A stretch of DNA of 53,995 nt from NCBI GenBank assembly GCA_036897095.1, contig JAYMSP010000396.1:1-53995 (forward strand), given 5' to 3'. Below the pieces are notes generated by a model, which made no database searches, was not told where the DNA came from, and worked only from the letters and a program-made list of their open reading frames with translations. The translations under genes and the position numbers were made by a program. The stretch is from Plantago elongata (Eukaryota > Streptophyta > Magnoliopsida > Lamiales > Plantaginaceae). Shown here one piece after another: positions 23,374 to 35,029 of this stretch (position 1 is its first letter; the number at the start of each line of letters is the position of its first letter).

Positions 23374-24401
23374 TTCCTCAGTGTTTTTCAGCTCAGTCTA
23401 AGAAAGAAAAATGCAATCTTTTGTGCACCCAAAGAAGTCGGTTTAAAGGAGAAGCCATTAAGCGAAAAAGCTTCGCCGCTTCCAAAAGCCCGGTGATTCA
23501 TTGCAAGACAACAAATTGGGTGATGAAAGAAAGAGGAGAAACGAAATGGGATGAAGAGTTTTAGTTTGCCTTCAACTCTCTTGCTTGCTTCTTCTTTTTT
23601 CTCAAATTATTATTATGGGGCTTTTCTTTTCTTTTCTTTTGTAGTTGGGTCATGGGTGGGTGGGTTCGATAATTTACGTTCTCTTTTCTTGGGTTCATCG
23701 TTTAAGCTTGCGAGGTTGGTCTCTCTTCTCAAGTGGTTTTCATGTTGGTGGGGTATAATTTGTTCACCCTGCATAAACGATAGGGTTCACGGCTACCGTA
23801 AGGAGCAACTTAGGGTCTACAAATTGGTAGTAAAAAATATATATCGATTAATATAGGTTATAAGTTATTTATCAGCTAGAGTGATAAGAAGTGTTTAGAG
23901 TTTTCAGCTGAGATTGATAGAGAGCTACCCAGATGATCGACACACTTTTATCTGCATATACGAATTGGAGCAGGTTAATTGATCATATTTTCATCTTCTA
24001 TGATTAGCGGATCTATCGGTTCTGCAGATATACGTGATATATCTGTTTTCATTCATATTATTTTATTATTTATATTACATACAATAATTAGCTCAACATT
24101 ACTTTTCAAAACTTGTATTATGGTAATTTTGCAACAAACTTTTAGTTATCGAGAGAGTATTAGGAGAGATCACCTTTAGAGAGAGACTATATAGATCAAG
24201 TTTCAATAATTATAAAATAACCCAAACAAAAATAAGCTTCCAAAACTCACCCCCAACCCAACAAGGGCCAGAAACTGGATATGGTAAACTGAATATGGGT
24301 CATATATATAAATCACAACCCACCCAACCAAGAGCAAGAAACCAATAAAATCTTCATTAATTTCAAAACCCTATAAAAATGAGCTAGAAATTTCTCTCTC
24401 T

Positions 24402-24719
24402 ATGTTTTTTCTCTCTCTGAAAACACCGAAAAAACGTCACCGATCGCCGAAAACCACCGTGCAAAAGATCGGAAAATCTCGATTCAGCTCGATAATAGTG
24501 TGGTTTATGTGCTTTTTCAGCTCGACTCAACTCGAAAACAAATTTAGTTGCAAATTAAAAAAGAGTCCACTCGAAAGAAGTTGCATGGAGTTAATCCTTC
24601 CAAATATGTATAAGAGCTCAATCATGTCACATCCTCTTTTAAGTAATAAACTACTAGTTTATTTACCCAAAGGCAACTTGTCAGTGGGAATTTTCTTTTT
24701 CGAGCCAATTAATCAATAG
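24402..24719 (+). other. Orphan 105-codon ORF behind promoter-like sequence
   Basis: A TATATATAAATC box (~24306) and a CT-rich leader precede an ATG at 24402. The start of the ORF is basic (LKTPKKRHRSPKTTVQKIGK), followed by a short hydrophobic SSIIVWFMCFF. I recognise no family. It may be the first exon of a gene whose remainder was lost, or chance. Confidence 0.25.
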
Positions 24720-25839
24720 TTTCTTTTAAAACACCACATTCCGTGTTTCTTAATTGAAAATTAAGTACAAGCCCTTGTTGCCAAATTGTCTTTTGGCCAA
24801 AAGCTAGTCACCAACTCACCATTAGTAAATATTGGACGTAGAGTTCAGTGTCATGCGATGATAGGGTGATTTTCCGATATGATTAATTTCAATCATCCTT
24901 GATGTGAGAAATGCAAAACTGGAGATAGGGGATGAGAGAATTTTCATCAATTTTAAATCAAATCTTGAGGGGATTTTCTTACTCCTAATTGTGTCTTTTT
25001 ATGTTTTACTCGGAATAAAGTGGAAAATGATCGTTAATTAAAAGTCTAATAACATTCAAAAACATTTCATAACAACTAAATTACACTTTATACGTAGTTT
25101 GTATAAAAACATCAAAATATTGACACCCAAAGTTTCATATGAATACATAGAGCTTTAATGATTAAAATAACTAGACTCAAACCAACAAGCTATACATTTT
25201 TTTAAATAATTGCGTATAAATATTTTAGACTTAAAGCTTAGAGCAATTTGAAAATAATTGTTCAACTAGAAAGTCTCATAATTCGTGTATAAGTAAGAAA
25301 AAAATACGTGAGAAAGTAAGTATTGGTATAGTAAAGTCAATTTATCTTCTAAAATATAATACAACAGATAACTGTGTCGGTCTATAAACGAGTAACGTTC
25401 CCAAATACTTTTACAAATGTACAAAATCAATCATTACGGAAATACACATATAAATATTTATGCATGTCTACATTACTCATATTAATGAATTTACTATATA
25501 AAATTTTGCTCATAAAATAGATGACCGTGAAATATATAACGAAATAGGAGAGTATCAAACTGACAATAATATTCTACAAGTAATTTATATAAATATATTG
25601 AAAATATGTAGATTAGAAGATGTAGCTCTTTACGGTTGTTTAATTGTTTTTCTTTTAGTTATATTCGTAGAGAATAGGACAACGAAGCGCAGCTCAATTG
25701 TAAGACGCTTCATCTCCAACCGATAAGTTTTTTAAAAAATCATAAAAAATAGATCTGAGTAGATTTTTGTATTCATATCAGCATACATATAATGGATATT
25801 TTTCACTGCGAGACTCAGTGAAATATAGTATTATAATAT

Positions 25840-25990
25840 GCTAGAAATTTGTTTTTAAACATCAAATATTGCAATTACTCCATATAAACACCTCTCCTAA
25901 ACTACATTGTACCTCAATCAGGGATCAAACCTTGCACCTACTCCTTACCACTCTACCTCCATTCCATTGCACCACCCTATGACTCCCTAA
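25840..25990 (-). mobile_element. Possible tRNA-derived SINE head
   Basis: On the minus strand, GGGTGGTGCAATGG-like sequence (A-box-like) is followed about 40 nt later by GGTTTGATCCC. That matches the Pol III B-box consensus GGTTCRANNCC with one change. A second tRNA-like head lies on the plus strand near 25690 (GCGCAGCTCAATTGTAAGAC). No clear end or target-site duplication was seen. Confidence 0.35.
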
Positions 25991-27119
25991 TCTGCCAGAA
26001 AATTATCTATGCATCATGTTTATTTCTGATGCACATTCTGTTGAGTTTCAAATTAAATTTCTAGATTAAATTTTATATATAGTCGAAAGTTGGTCTCTAG
26101 ATTACACTCAAAATTACTTTTATACAAGTTTTGATGTACTTGATACACTAAACTTTCAGATGGTTTAGAACCAAATTCCGGTCCAATTGCATTCACAACC
26201 GTTTATTATATATAGTTCTAGAAATTTAAAATTGTGTATAGGATTCTTTCTTTAAAACTTAAAGAAGGTGAATTACTACTGTTTATTGTTTAGCTTAGTG
26301 AGCAATAATTGGAGGTCTTATAGCTAGTTCCCTAATCGTCATTACTCAATGAATCATCCAGTCATTTCTTACTCGTCATCCATTCTCTAAAGTTAGCAAC
26401 AAGACCATTAGATAATGACATTGCCACTCATTTATATTACTAATTTAATAAAGAACGAATTATCTTTAAAGTAGCATGTCTAGATGTCAACATTCTATTG
26501 AAAGATGTCAGTATGGATCCATAATTACCCGTTAGAATGAATGAATTTTTTTTAGTATATCACAATTATGATCATAATAGATGACCTTTTGAAGTACATC
26601 ACTATTAGCATACACCAAAATCACAAATTTTGCATCACCTAGAAGTGAAATCATAACATCGAAATCTATGACAACTTAAACGAACTAATTGAGGTGGTTT
26701 TTTCTTTTGTGGGGTTGGTACAATTACTTGATCATGGCGGTGTATTATGGGCGATGATGCTTTAGCTATTTCAATTCAACTTATTGCAGTTTACATTTTT
26801 ATTTTCGAGATTTAACTTTAATTTTTTATAGTATTTCAGTTGTATCTCGATGAACAGTTTAACGTTAGAGCCTTAAGTTATAGTCTTGATAGGATAATTT
26901 TGACTCGGATGTTTATTAGTTCTGATGTAATGTTGTTGCGTGAGCATATCTTATGCTTGCGTTTGTTATTAATAATATTTAGTCATTTAAAAAAAACTAA
27001 CTAATTGAGCTAGACCTTATTAACCGAATAATGTTAAACGTAGTTCCTTTGAAAAAAATATAGAAAGGAAGAAGGGAGACCTGAGTGATTCTATGAGTAT
27101 GGTTGTTTTCTCTTCAACT

Positions 27120-27245
27120 TAAATTTATTGAATTGAATTAAATTTAATTGGACTGAATTGAATTGAAGTAAGATATAAATTATAACTGAACTGGATTGGA
27201 CTGGACTGGACTGGACTGGGTCGAATTGAAGTATCAGTTGAAAGG
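27120..27245. repeat. Second copy of the ACTGAA/ATTGAA repeat family
   Basis: GAATTGAAGTAAGATATAAATTATAACTGAACTG-type sequence is related to the block at 5213-5500. Here it is extended by five GGACT(G) units (27191-27218). Confidence 0.65.
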
Positions 27246-27568
27246 AAAACAACCCTGACCGGATGACCTATTACAATACCACGAAAGGCCACATAGACCT
27301 GGCCCGAGAAGCAGCTACACAGCAACCGGCAAATATTCTATGTTCTCTTCTTTGTAAAAAGCCTAAAAACCTTGTTTTTCTTTCCAACTACTCGTATTAT
27401 ACACATTGGAATATACTCATCCGGTCCATACTCAATTCTCCACTTTTATGATTTTATACGTTCCAGTTCGTTGCATTCATTTGTCATTTTAGAAACATTA
27501 TAATAATGTTAATTCCCACCAGCAATTCAACTTCACATATATTCTCGACTCACATGAAATGTAATTTC

Positions 27569-27708
27569 GTCATATCCATATACAACATACTAAAGAGATA
27601 TGAGCAAATTAAATAATTAAAGTCCGTCATATCCATATACAACATACTAAAGAGATACGAGCAAATTGAATAATTAAAGTCCGTCATATCCATATACAAC
27701 ATACTAAC
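27569..27708. repeat. 57 bp tandem repeat upstream of the response regulator
   Basis: GTCATATCCATATACAACAT starts at 27569, 27626 and 27683, exactly 57 bp apart. Two full units and a partial third are present, nearly identical (T/C and A/G differences only). It ends about 115 bp before the start codon, so it probably lies in the proximal promoter or leader. Confidence 0.93.
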
Positions 27709-27823
27709 TAATAATCATTTGCATGTATGTTTCTGTCTTTTGTCTTGGTTTCATTACCAGAGCCTTTACTACTTTTTCATTTGCACACACACAAAGATTT
27801 CTGCCTGCTGATCATCCTCTTGG

Positions 27824-30800
27824 ATGAGCTTAAGTGGCCTTTCCTCACCCAGACCCGACTGCTTTCCGGCGGGTCTTCGGGTCCTAGTCGTCGATGATGA
27901 CCCTACTTGGTTAAAGATTCTTGAAAAGATGCTCAAGAAGTGCAATTATGAAGGTTCTTTCTTCACTTCACTTCTCTTTTTGCAAGCAAAATTCAATCTT
28001 TTCTTTTGATTGTTGACTGGTTTTGTTTGTTTGATGGTAAAAATTGTTTCTTTCTTGGTGGAGTTTGTGATCTTGATTGTGGTATTTATTGGAGAATTAA
28101 TATAAATGAATAAATTCCGCACTTTCTGCTAGTTTTAGTTTTTGGACTAGTGGGATGTGTTTTTCTGCCTTATTTCTTGATTAGCATGATTGGGCTTTGG
28201 TTCTCTGCTTTCATGTGCTAATGAAAATTCTCTTCTTGATTACCCCTTAAACAAACCAACTGCTGTTTATGTTTCAGTGACTGTTTGTAAACTGATTGTA
28301 TCTGTAAAATCTACTCCTGCTTTTAATCAGTTAAAAAAAAGCTTAAATAGCTAGAAAGCTGATTTATTGAAGCACCTCCGAATTGATAAACTTCGCGTTT
28401 AATCATTGGAATCATTTGCAAACAGGCACATAGTAATTACAGTTTTGTCTGTGGTTAGTCATCTATGCTGGTCTGCCAAACCTTTCTGATAGCAACAGGG
28501 ATATATAAGATGAAATTACAGCTATTTTATCCAAGTTTATTCTTTTTTTATGCGTGGTGCTGTACATCTCTTCTCATATCCGTCATGGATGTTGCGGATA
28601 CATCTTACAAGTGTGATGGTGTTAGTTGCTTACAGTGCTCACAAGGCAAAAATGCATTTTACTGGCAAGGTCTTCTGTGTTTTGCTCTAAGTCTTCGACT
28701 ATTATTGTCTGACTGTCTGATGGGAACCCTGTGCTTGAGGTCCAATTTGACCAAAACCTAAGGATCATGGACCTTGACCTGCCTTCCAGTTTGGTGCAGA
28801 GTGCTTTGATGCATAAGCTTGATAATTCGGAACCACAACACTCACCATTAGTCAATCAGCAACTTAATTTTGTCTGTACCTGGTTCAGATCTGTCTTGAA
28901 TTCTTGACACTAGTTACAATAAGATGATCTACAAATATTTGAGTGTTCTGCTTCGCTCACATTTTCTTCACTTGGTTGTGTAAATATTTTGGAAGCTTCG
29001 TCATATGTATATGTATTACTTCCTGAATATAGATTCTGTTGTTCTTCTCCAACTGCTGTTTCCTATGAATTTCAGTGAGAACTTGCAGTTTGGCACGGCA
29101 AGCACTGGATCTCCTTAGAGAACGAAAAAATGGATTTGACATAGTAATAAGTGATGTGAACATGCCTGACATGGACGGTTTCAAGCTCCTAGAGCATGTA
29201 GGTCTGGAAATGGATCTTCCGGTCATAAGTGAGTTCTGGTCATTCATATCTAGCCATTATCTGAAGTTATTCATTGTTTGTTGACATGTACTTTTTGGAC
29301 TCTGAAATTATGCAGTGATGTCGGTTGATGGAGAAACACGCAGGGTTATGAAAGGGGTTCAACATGGTGCCTGTGATTATCTTCTAAAGCCGATTAGAAT
29401 GAAGGAGCTCCGGAACATATGGCAACATGTACTGAGGAAAAGGATACATGAGGTCAGAGACGTTGAAGGTCAGGAAATTCTCGATGAAATTTACACAGCG
29501 AGACATGGAACCGAGCAATCTGATGATGGGTACTGGTTTGGTGGGGATGTAAATTTAGGGAGGAAAAGAAAAGATGTTAATGGCAAGCATGAAGACAGAT
29601 TATATTTGGATGCTTCGTCTGCCAAGAAAGCAAGGGTCGTTTGGACTGTCGATCTTCATCAGAAGTTTGTTAAAGCTGTGAATCTGGTTGGAATTGATAG
29701 TAAGTTCACCATTCTAAAAAAAATGGTTAGCTAGCTAATTTCATTATTTTGCCATTTAAGGTCACTGATATGCTGTACTCATTTCTACAGAAGTTGGCCC
29801 AAAGAAAATTCTTGATTTGATGGGAGTGCCATGGTTAACCAGGGAAAATGTAGCTAGCCACTTACAGGTTAACATTACCCTGTATTTGTTATAGACATAG
29901 AAGATCCACTCAAGTTCTTTGTTTCACCAATCCTAAGAATATCTTCTCTAATGTTTCAGAAGTATCGACTCTATCTGGGCAGGTTGCAGAAAAATAATGA
30001 GCTAAAACCTACATTTGGTGGGATAAAGAGCTCAGCTATCCCTTCTGGGGAATCTTCAGTAGCAGCTTGCCTCCAAACTTCAACAATTTTGCCGCAGAAG
30101 ACTTCAAGAACCGAAAATGCTGCTCCGGAAAACAGATTTCTGGTTCAGAAGGATGATCCTCAGATCTGCAAGGTAAATGCAGGAGGGATTCTTCCAATTC
30201 AAATAACAGAATCCAAAAATCCTTTATTTGGAGAGAACACTGATCCAAAGTCTCGATTTGGAGAGAATACTGATTGTTTACGGAACTGTATGTCAAGAAT
30301 CAGTTCCGTTCGCCCTTTTGGGATATCAGGAGTAAACTCTGCTCCCAATTCCGGGGCTCAGTTTTCTTGGGGTCCTGAAGCTCCATCTGTTCAATTCAAG
30401 CAAGAAAAGAAACCTTGTCCTCGGTCAGAGCACAAACCAACCGTATCGATTAACAGGCCTTCCTCTGGCACAAGCAAAGGCAAGGAAACTGGGAAATTAA
30501 CAAGTGACGCCGCAGAGGTTTTTGTTCATCCTCAGAATCAACCACTTGAGCAGATGTCATGGGAGATTCCAAATTTGAAGTGGGGTACGAAGAAGACTGA
30601 TACAGAAAAGAATATGTTTGCTGATCTTGGAACTTTGCAAAGAAACTCCGATGTTGAAATTGGTACGGCTATTAGGCCGTGGGATGGAGAATTCAATTGT
30701 TTTTCTCCTCAAGCTGATTTTAACCCAACAAATGGGGATTTTGGAGTTTCTGGTTGCAGCAATCTGGATCTCACTGCAGAAGTTCCAGAATACATGTATA

Positions 30801-30892
30801 ACTTGTCGAGTTTTGACTATGAGTATCCCACTGAACCGGTGGAATATCCTGTAATCGACCAGGTCTGTTTATTTCATAACCTGTTGTACTAA
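27824..30892 (+). CDS. Type-B two-component response regulator (ARR11-like), five exons
   Basis: Exons are 27824-27953, 29076-29228, 29316-29699, 29791-29867 and 29960-30892. All introns are GT-AG and phases agree, giving 558 residues. The receiver domain (residues ~18-135) has the acidic pair in LVVDDDP (D24, D25), the phospho-acceptor D70 in [12 protein letters not shown] and K119 in YLLKPI. The GARP/Myb-like DNA-binding domain spans ~200-255 ([14 protein letters not shown] ... [18 protein letters not shown]). A long low-complexity C-terminal activation region follows. Type-B ARRs are nuclear transcription factors that, once phosphorylated through the cytokinin relay, switch on cytokinin-response genes. 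The C-terminus is odd. The frame ends [11 protein letters not shown], but one extra G would give DQGLFIS and a stop, close to the family's usual end. Splicing from 30862 to an in-phase exon at 31208 is possible but lies antisense to the neighbour's last coding exon. Confidence 0.95.
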
Positions 30893-31241
30893 TCAATTAT
30901 TATTAGAACCTATTTTTGCTTATTGGTAGTGAAGAAAAATGTTAATTTCTTACATTCCATCTACTGGAATATGATTCTGGGTTTAGCCAATTCTACTTCT
31001 GTGACACTGTTAGCTACTAATGTGATATGATGTGAAAACGTCTGTGTATATATGGTATGTTAGAACATGCCGTTGCAACATATGTAAGATGAAATCTCAA
31101 CCAGCTTATTCATGTAAAAGAACAACAGATGAATGTTAGATGGGCTTATATTGAACATCAAGCTTTATATATCAAACATCATGTAATCAAGCGCTACATT
31201 TCCACAGGTACCTCCTGTGTGCATTATATCATCAAATGAGA

Positions 31242-33945
31242 TTAAATCTGGACATTTGGAGAAGAATTCTCACACGTGCTTCTCTTCAGAAAGGATTTTG
31301 CAGAATAGATAGGGGGGCGGTTAGTCTTTACTGCAGCATCCTTCGAACAGTCTGCCTTAGTTGAAAACCTCCAAGGAGGTCTTGGTTCGTTATCTTGAAC
31401 TCTAAAAGCTGCTGACCTTTGTTTGATGTTAGGAGAACAAGGTATAGCTTTTAGGACCTGTCAAAATTGCAAGTGAGTCAGAGACTCAGAGGTGTGTAAC
31501 TTATAACCTTATCAAGCAACCGACACAATATTATCGACAATTAGGATCAGTATTTAAAAACTGCTAAGCCAAAGGAGCAGTGATTCAAAAGGGGATCGAC
31601 AGTTCAATACTAAATGGCACTGTACTCGACATCAACCATCTTTCGCATATTACTTTGGGGCACATCAGTAACTACTAATCATATAACCCGCAAATGAAAA
31701 CAGTCAAAATATTGTACCTTCTTCATTGTGTTACTACTTGATGATTCCGGTTTAAGAGGAACAACACTAATTTTGGACACTTCCAGGTGATCCTTCAGAC
31801 TGTTCCTTGCTTTCACCTGCACAGCACAAAAATACATGATATTTTCAATCACTTCTCCTTTGAGATACCAACAAAACCTAGTTATCCGAGAAGCCATTGA
31901 TGTTATAAGTGATTATATGTACACAGGTATCATCTTGGAAAGCCTCAAGTACATTATAGGTTTGTACAACATGGTCATACAAGAGTGAATGCGTAAGGAT
32001 ACCTGTGGTTTAGTATTCGGTGGTTTGTCTGATTCATTGGGCTTCCACTTCCGTTCAAGCTTCTGAAAGAACTGTAAGTATGATATTTCAATGCAAAAAA
32101 CATCAGAAGAGATTAAAGGATAAATTGATCATTTGGTTGGATTTAAAGTCATAAAACTCTAACTTACCTCTTTACGTTTTGCTGCTCTTTCTTCACTCTT
32201 GAAGGTGAACGACGAAGACACTGTTGTTGATCGTGGATTGGTCAATGTATTTGAGGTTTTGGAATAGCTGAAAGCAGTTTCAAAATTCAATCAACCATCA
32301 CATCAGTTTTCCCATCACGGGCAATAAACCACTACCGTCGGAAACAGTACTTTCTAAATGAAACTCACTCAATCTCTTACCTTGTTGACAGGGATTTGCT
32401 GTCTGTAATTCTGCTTCCAGAAGTTGAATAATGACCATTTGGCTTTACAGTCCTGTACATTACTTATCCAGTTAGCTGGGGCGTTATTATAAAATCACAT
32501 GAGCTGAGATTATTTTCACTTCCAAGTATGAGTAAGACTTGTAACCTGTTTTCTGATGGGGTATGGCTTAGAACGTTAACAGATGCCTGCAGTGGACAAA
32601 ACAGGCTAAACGTTACACTTTCAAAACAGGATAAGTAGGGATGAAATAGGAGTAGAACTAAAGTGAAGTACCCTAGCAAAAGTTCGAGGAAGAAAGCTGT
32701 TATTGGATTTCTTTAGTTGAGTCCTGATGAGTGTTGAGCTTGTGTTCTTTGGCAAATCAGGACATGTGGTCTTTCTCGTTTCACCATAGCAGGATGGAGC
32801 AAAATTCATAGACATGTGAAGCGTTGTAGGAGTTGATACCTTTTTGCTGCTCAAATCCCTATCATTGTTTAACCTGCTTGTGTTTGGTTTCTCCCTATTC
32901 TTGATTAGAGCAGGTGTCTTCGGCCTAATAGGGGGAGGAGGAGGAGGAACTTGCTTGATTGCAGTGTCATTTTTCAACAACTTAGAAGAAGAAACTACAG
33001 GCTTCTCCACACTTGGCAATGCCACCAACTGATCGTTTTCGACATGGTTAATTAACTCGACAGGATCTTCCACCAGTATTAATGGTTCATCAACTTGTTC
33101 GGCTCCTAGATCGCTCTCTCCTCCTCCTCTCTCAATTGCAGCTTCACTATTACTTTGACCTACAGACACGACTGTATAACAATCCTCAACAACTTCTCTA
33201 ATCCTATCCATGTCCATATAACACCCTTCCTGACCCAAACCCGAACCCGCCGAAGAACTGTCTTCTATCTTAGCCGTCACATTTCTTTCCAACACATTAC
33301 TAGCACCTGCATTTTGCTGCTCAAGCAACGCAGCATCCCTCTTCCGCTTATAATGCGCTTCAAAATAAGCCTTCTTTTCAGCCACAGAACCCGGTTTCGA
33401 ACACCTCTCAACTTCTTCCAGGTATCGTTTCTGATTAAACACCGAAAACTTCTCCCAGTCCAACGACTCAGACATGAACCTCCCAAACGATATTGACGAC
33501 GTTAACGCCCGCTTTATAGTGTTCATTCCCTGCACCATTTTCACCAACATCTCAGAAAAATCTACCTTTTATGAATCTAACTACAAAATTTCGCAATCAG
33601 CTCCAAAATACCCTTAAATCTAACTACCGTTAATTTTCGCATTCATACACCAATAAATTCGTTCAAATTAAACCGTTTCACTTTCACATTTCCAGTAAAA
33701 GAAATCTAATTACTAACAATTCGAAATTGAAGAAACTCCAATAACCTAATCTGGTCATAAATCAAATCAAGAAACAAGCAATTGATTCTTAATCGATGAT
33801 AAAAATAAAACCTAAATACCGAAATTGAATAGAACAGAAATTATCCAACACAGTAAGTGAAAGGACTGACCTTTTTATCACCACTCGAATTAGGAGAAGC
33901 AGGTTGAGAAAACGAGCGAGCAAGGCATTTCGGAGCATCTTCCAT
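31242..33945 (-). CDS. TPX2-domain microtubule-associated protein, WVD2-like 7 type, eight exons
   Basis: Exons in transcript order are 33945-33871, 33529-32672, 32586-32546, 32452-32381, 32267-32168, 32071-32003, 31816-31718 and 31457-31242. Phases agree throughout, giving 509 residues. The start of exon 2 is slightly uncertain, since another in-frame AG lies 21 bp upstream. An N-terminal SISFGRFMSESLDWEKFSVF and a PGSVAEKKAYFEAHYKR block are typical of the WDL7-like subgroup. The TPX2 core FTFKSEERAAKRKE/FFQKLERK spans residues ~369-390 across the exon 5/6 junction. A PPWRFS motif and an ENSSPNVQ end also fit the group. These proteins bind microtubules through the KLEEK-like motif (here KLERK) and help organise cortical arrays and cell expansion. 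Its 3' end faces the 3' end of the response regulator, with 349 bp between the stops. Confidence 0.92.
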
Positions 33946-35029
33946 TGATCTTTACTGCAAAAGATTTTCTTGATTCAAGTTCAAGAAAGAGAGAAAAAGT
34001 AAAGAAAAACCTAAATCTGTTGTTAATTCAAACGATTCGAATACAGTTCAATCAAGAACTGGAAAAGATTGGGTTTTTTCTATGTGAGCGAAGATTTAGG
34101 TGAGAAGGATTTGGTTTGGATCGTGAGATGATGAGTAGAGCAAGGTAACAAGAAGAAGAAGAAGAAGACACTACCAGTTCCAACGGCTAGTTTTATTCAT
34201 TTCATTTTTCTTTCAATGTTTGATGAATTAATCTTTAATTGGGAGAGTCACTAAATAGAAATTATTGTAGTTTTACACTGGTATGGTCAGGTGCTAACGG
34301 TTAATTGACCACTTTGGCATACATTACATGAGTACCAAGTATCGGTACATTACAAATGTCACATTTAACTTTTCTTATTGTCATAATTTATACAAAATTA
34401 AAATCCTTTAAAATTATATTTTTAAACATAATGCATATGTAATTTGTCAAACTCAATCAAAAATGTAATATTTGATTTAACATAGCTACAATTCTATATG
34501 CCTTAGACTACAAATCAGAACCAATTAAAATTTGTGAGTAATTTGAGGCAACATCACAACCTAAATGAAGGACTTGGGGACATAGGGAAAGCGGTTAGGG
34601 TAGGGTTATTATGTAAGTCAGTTAGGATTGTTATGTAAGTCAAATTTTAATAAGAATTCAGTTCGTTAGAATTCGAACTCAGTTCAGATAAACGAGTTAA
34701 ATTACAACTTCATATTATGCTCGTTATGTAACGAATCGAGTTCATCTTGACTTGATAAAACTCAGTTAAATGTAATTAGATATTATGGAAGTGTTGACCA
34801 TGATATCATAGAAGTGTGTAAACTGCTATTGAATCCTGTGAAGACAATGGACAACATAGTTAGGGCTGGAATAAAGATTGAAATTCTTAATTCAGTCCCC
34901 AGTGTAGTTAGAGAAAGGCTAGGAATAGCAAGATAATTTTAACTTCAAATCTGCAAATTTTTTCTTCTCCTACAAATACAAAACTTATAACAAGCAAAAA
35001 AATGAACAAAAAGAAACCCCTCATCATCC
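33946..35029. other. Intergenic: TPX2-gene promoter and leader, then 3' flank of the small heat-shock gene
   Basis: A (GAA)n-rich tract at 34150-34170 (CTTCTT on the transcribed minus strand) is probably leader sequence of the TPX2-type gene. No ORF or RNA gene is apparent in the rest. Confidence 0.5.

Larger units (their letters stand above)
23374..27823. other. Divergent intergenic region between the RING gene (-) and the response regulator (+)
   Basis: The 23.4-23.9 kb part must hold the RING gene promoter and leader. The rest is AT-rich. A promoter-like segment with an orphan 105-codon ORF lies at 24.29-24.72 kb. SINE-like sequence lies near 25.84-25.99 kb. A stretch ending in ATTTAAAAAAAAC near 26.99 kb looks like the 3' end of a retroposed sequence. 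Nothing else is supportable. Confidence 0.5.

Noticed and set aside
25681-25730. tRNA-like head GCGCAGCTCAATTGTAAGAC considered as a tRNA gene
   Set aside because: There is no matching B box, anticodon arm or acceptor stem downstream. At best it is a SINE fragment.
27191-27218. GGACT repeats considered as a telomere-like or CRISPR-like array
   Set aside because: They are simple short-unit expansion inside a dispersed AT-rich repeat. There are no spacers and no telomere motif.
33155-33496. 113-codon plus-strand ORF
   Set aside because: Antisense shadow of exon 2 of the TPX2-type gene, whose frame and splice sites are well supported.
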